Below, in pieces: positions 13,706 through 15,600 of a DNA stretch of 15,600 bases. The stretch covers positions 1 through 15,600 of the forward strand of contig JACQPZ010000152.1 of NCBI GenBank assembly GCA_016207265.1, given 5' to 3'. Within the stretch, counting starts at the first letter, position 1; the number at the start of each line of letters is the position of its first letter. The position numbers were made by a program, and so were the translations under genes. Below the pieces are notes generated by a model. It saw only the letters and a program-made list of their open reading frames with translations. It was not told the origin of the DNA and did not search any database. This DNA comes from Candidatus Latescibacterota bacterium (GTDB lineage Bacteria > Eisenbacteria > RBG-16-71-46 > SZUA-252).

Positions 13706-14411
13706 CACGGCGGGTCCGATCGGGTCGGTCGCCCTCGCGGAAGACGGAGCGGCCGCAGCGTGGGAGATCCTCCCTCCCGGCGGGCACTCGGGCGCTCTCG
13801 CGGAAGCCGTGGGGCGGCTGGTGCGCGGGCGCGGAGCCGACCTCTCGAATCTCACCGGCATCGCGGTTTCGAGCGGACCCGGCTCCTTCACCGGGCTCAG
13901 GATCGGGCTCGCGTGGGCCAAGGGGTTCTGCTTCGTCCGGGGCATCCCGATCGTGCTCATCTCCTCGCACGAGGCGCTCGCGCATCGCCACCGTGCCGCG
14001 GGGACGCGGGTCGGAACCCTGCTCCCGGGAGGTCGCGGCGAGGTTCAATGGGCGGTCTGGGAAGGCGGATCCCGCGCGAGTCTTGTCCACGGGCCGGACC
14101 GCGTCCCCGAAGAGGGACTGGGCGGGGCGTTGCGCGCCGCCGCCCCGCCGATCGGCGCAGTTCTCGTCGCTGGCATCGACCTCGCGCCGGAGATCCGCGG
14201 AGCGCTAAAGGCGCAGGGATACACGATCCTCGGCGATTCGGAGCCGGGCCCCGGAGCTTCGGTCGCGGATCGATCGTCCTCCCATCCGCCCACGGCGGCG
14301 TCGGTCGCCGAGCTGGGGGATCGGGAGATCCTCGAGGGTCGCGCGGCCGATCCGATCGCGGCCGCCCCGGCATACGGCCGGGCGCCCAACGCCCGGAGGC
14401 CCGCGCGGTGA
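13683..14411 (+). CDS. tsaB: tRNA t6A biosynthesis scaffold TsaB
   Basis: This 242-residue protein is an ASKHA-fold scaffold that dimerises with TsaD for t6A formation. It begins with the phosphate-loop form LGIDTAGPIGSVAL, has the GGHSGALAEAV segment, and carries the strongly conserved GIAVSSGPGSFTGLRIGLAWAKG block (location about residues 59-81). The usual DAR motif in the middle of the protein reads GGR, and the second half is poor in recognisable motifs, ending in an APAYGR segment where PLYLR is common. Second-half decay is usual for TsaB because it is not catalytic. It overlaps tsaE by 23 bases and rimI by 4 (GTGA), as in many bacteria. No tsaD is in the window. Confidence 0.92.
   Translation: MRSILGIDTAGPIGSVALAEDGAAAAWEILPPGGHSGALAEAVGRLVRGRGADLSNLTGIAVSSGPGSFTGLRIGLAWAKGFCFVRGIPIVLISSHEALAHRHRAAGTRVGTLLPGGRGEVQWAVWEGGSRASLVHGPDRVPEEGLGGALRAAAPPIGAVLVAGIDLAPEIRGALKAQGYTILGDSEPGPGASVADRSSSHPPTAASVAELGDREILEGRAADPIAAAPAYGRAPNARRPAR
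14395..14399 (+). promoter_or_regulatory. Ribosome binding site of rimI
   Basis: GGAGG lies 8 bases before the GTG at 14408, within the end of tsaB. It supports the GTG as the rimI start although it overlaps the tsaB stop codon. Confidence 0.55.
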
Positions 14412-14881
14412 CCGAGACGAACGACGTCCGGATCGTGCCGCTCTCGAAGGAGCATCTCGACGAGGTCGTCCGCATCGAGCGGGCTTCGTTCAGCGACCCG
14501 TGGACCCGCGGCATGTTCGAATCGGAGCTGGACGTGGCTGCCCGGGGCTACGCCCGCGCCGCGGTCCGGGCGGGGAAGCTCGTGGGGTATCTCTTTGCGG
14601 TGATCATTCCGGACGAAGCCCACCTCGGGAACCTGGCCGTCCGTCCCGATGCCCGGAGGCAGGGAATCGCCCGCCGGCTCCTCGGGGAGCTCCTCCGGGA
14701 CGGCCGCCGCTCGGGCGTGCGGCGGGTGACGCTGGAGGTGCGCGAATCCAACGGATCGGCTCGCAACTTCTATTACAGGAACGACTTCATCGATATCGCC
14801 ATCCGAAAGAACTACTATCGGAGCCCGGTCGAGGATGCTATCGTCATGTATCGCATCCTCCCGGAGGATCCGAGCGAATGA
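14408..14881 (+). CDS. rimI: Ribosomal protein S18-alanine N-acetyltransferase (GNAT family)
   Basis: This 157-residue protein has the GNAT fold. It begins with VRIVPLSKEHLDEVVRIE, then the RimI-type SFSDPW block (about residues 30-35), HLGNLAVRPDARRQGIARRLL with the acetyl-CoA loop RRQGIA, and the C-terminal ESNGSARNFYYRNDFIDIAIRKNYY region where family members read N..A...Y...GF. RimI acetylates the N-terminal alanine of ribosomal protein S18. The usual glycine before the last phenylalanine (GF) is an aspartate here (DF), a small deviation. The gene is coupled on both sides: GTGA with tsaB and ATGA with accD. The close tsaE-tsaB-rimI linkage supports RimI over other GNATs. Confidence 0.91.
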   Translation: MTETNDVRIVPLSKEHLDEVVRIERASFSDPWTRGMFESELDVAARGYARAAVRAGKLVGYLFAVIIPDEAHLGNLAVRPDARRQGIARRLLGELLRDGRRSGVRRVTLEVRESNGSARNFYYRNDFIDIAIRKNYYRSPVEDAIVMYRILPEDPSE

Positions 14882-15600
14882 GCTGGATCAAGAAGGCCAA
14901 GGAAGGGCTCAAGGCGCCGCAACGAAAACGGGACCTCCCCGACGGGCTCTGGACCAAGTGCGAGGACTGCGGCGAGATCCTGTACCACAAGGAACTCGAG
15001 CGCAACCTCTGGACCTGCACCAAGTGCTCGTACCATTTCCGCATTCCCGCCCGCGCCTACCTCAAGATCCTCCTCGACGAAGGATCGTTCGTGGAGCGCT
15101 TCTCGGAGGTGGTGTCGACCGATCCGCTCCGCTTCCGTGACACGAAACGCTACGCCGATCGACTGAAGAAGGCGCGCGAGGAGACCTCGCTCAGCGAGGC
15201 CGTCATCGCGGGCGAGGGCGCGGTCGACGGCCACCCGCTCGTGATCGCCGTCATGGATTTCTCGTTCCTGGGCGGAAGTCTCGCGTCGGCCGCCGGGGAG
15301 CGGATCGCGCGATGCATCATGCTTTCCCTGGAAACCCGGCATCCGCTCGTGATCCTTTCCTCGTCGGGCGGCGCGCGGATGTTCGAGGGAATCCTCTCGC
15401 TGATGCAGATGGCGAAGACGAACGCGCTCCTCGCCCGCCTTTCCGACGCGGGCGTTCCATACATCTCGATCATGACCCATCCGACCACCGGCGGCGTCAC
15501 GGCAAGCTTCGCCTCGGTGGGAGACGTCCTTCTGGCCGAGCCGCGGGCCCTCATCGGCTTCGCGGGCCCGCGCGTGATCAAGCAGACGATCAACCAGGAG
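14878..15600 (+). CDS. accD: Acetyl-CoA carboxylase carboxyltransferase subunit beta, 3' truncated by window
   Basis: 241 residues are visible before the window ends, with no stop codon. The N-terminal zinc ribbon is complete: Cys28 and Cys31 in KCEDCG, then Cys47 and Cys50 in CTKC, the C-x2-C-x15-C-x2-C pattern of AccD. The carboxyltransferase core follows, with GGSLASAAGERI, the SSGGARMFEG oxyanion region, THPTTGGVTASFASVGD and GFAGPRVIKQTI. AccD pairs with AccA to move the carboxyl group from biotin to acetyl-CoA, giving malonyl-CoA for fatty acid synthesis. The ATG at 14878 overlaps the rimI stop as ATGA and has a GGAGG 10 bases upstream (14863-14867). The family's C-terminal end lies beyond the window. 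Confidence 0.95.
   Translation, partial: MSWIKKAKEGLKAPQRKRDLPDGLWTKCEDCGEILYHKELERNLWTCTKCSYHFRIPARAYLKILLDEGSFVERFSEVVSTDPLRFRDTKRYADRLKKAREETSLSEAVIAGEGAVDGHPLVIAVMDFSFLGGSLASAAGERIARCIMLSLETRHPLVILSSSGGARMFEGILSLMQMAKTNALLARLSDAGVPYISIMTHPTTGGVTASFASVGDVLLAEPRALIGFAGPRVIKQTINQE

Noticed and set aside
13702..13730. TTGACA inside tsaB as a -35 box
   Set aside because: No acceptable -10 element follows at 16-18 bases, and it lies in conserved tsaB coding sequence (GIDTAG).
1..15600. Mobile elements, CRISPR arrays, prophage, tRNA or rRNA genes, toxin-antitoxin modules
   Set aside because: No transposase, integrase, regularly spaced repeats, tRNA-like cloverleaf or small toxin pair could be recognised; the whole window is compact single-strand chromosomal coding sequence.

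Overview
This 15.6 kb window is GC-rich (about two thirds by eye, not counted). It is tightly packed, with every gene on the + strand. The largest gap without a gene is only 70 bases (8051-8120). GTG starts and 4-base stop/start overlaps are frequent. I see no rRNA, tRNA, transposase, CRISPR or phage gene, so this looks like core chromosome. A PorX-type response regulator with a PglZ effector, next to a Bacteroidota-style histidine kinase, suggests the Fibrobacteres-Chlorobi-Bacteroidetes (FCB) superphylum. Together with the GC content, that fits a lineage such as Candidatus Eisenbacteria or Gemmatimonadota. This placement is inference, not proof.

Layout. (1) 2-1768: the C-terminal part of an Mrp/ApbC iron-sulfur carrier ATPase, a small DUF971 protein with two CxCxxC clusters, and a CmoB/DUF1698-like SAM-dependent methyltransferase. 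(2) 1808-3771: two adjacent genes that together look like a split cobalamin-independent methionine synthase. The first resembles the non-catalytic N-terminal barrel of MetE. The second is the catalytic barrel with all four zinc ligands. A perfect 9-bp inverted repeat lies just before the first gene's ribosome binding site. (3) 3768-8050: a MacAB-like exporter made of a HlyD-type adaptor, an ATPase and two different FtsX-type permeases. Its first gene overlaps the methionine synthase stop codon. (4) 8051-8120: the only real intergenic region. It holds a perfect 16-bp tandem repeat abutting a good sigma70-type promoter, whose predicted start site lies about 3 bases before the hemC ATG. (5) 8121-10318: a HemC-like protein lacking the cysteine that anchors the dipyrromethane cofactor, then seryl-tRNA synthetase. 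(6) 10329-13197: a membrane histidine kinase and a PorX-like receiver-PglZ response regulator as an adjacent pair. (7) 13202-15600: tsaE, tsaB and rimI (tRNA t6A and ribosomal protein acetylation genes), overlapping one another and the start of accD, which runs off the window.

How the genes fit together. The methyltransferase and split MetE could share the methionine/SAM economy, and the exporter appears translationally coupled to them. From the promoter at 8083-8111 onward, gaps are 0-13 bases or overlaps, so one long transcript from hemC to accD is plausible. The points most worth following are the HemC-like protein without its cofactor cysteine, the paired kinase/PorX signalling module, the split MetE with a zinc-less partner, and the near-leaderless promoter with its tandem repeat.
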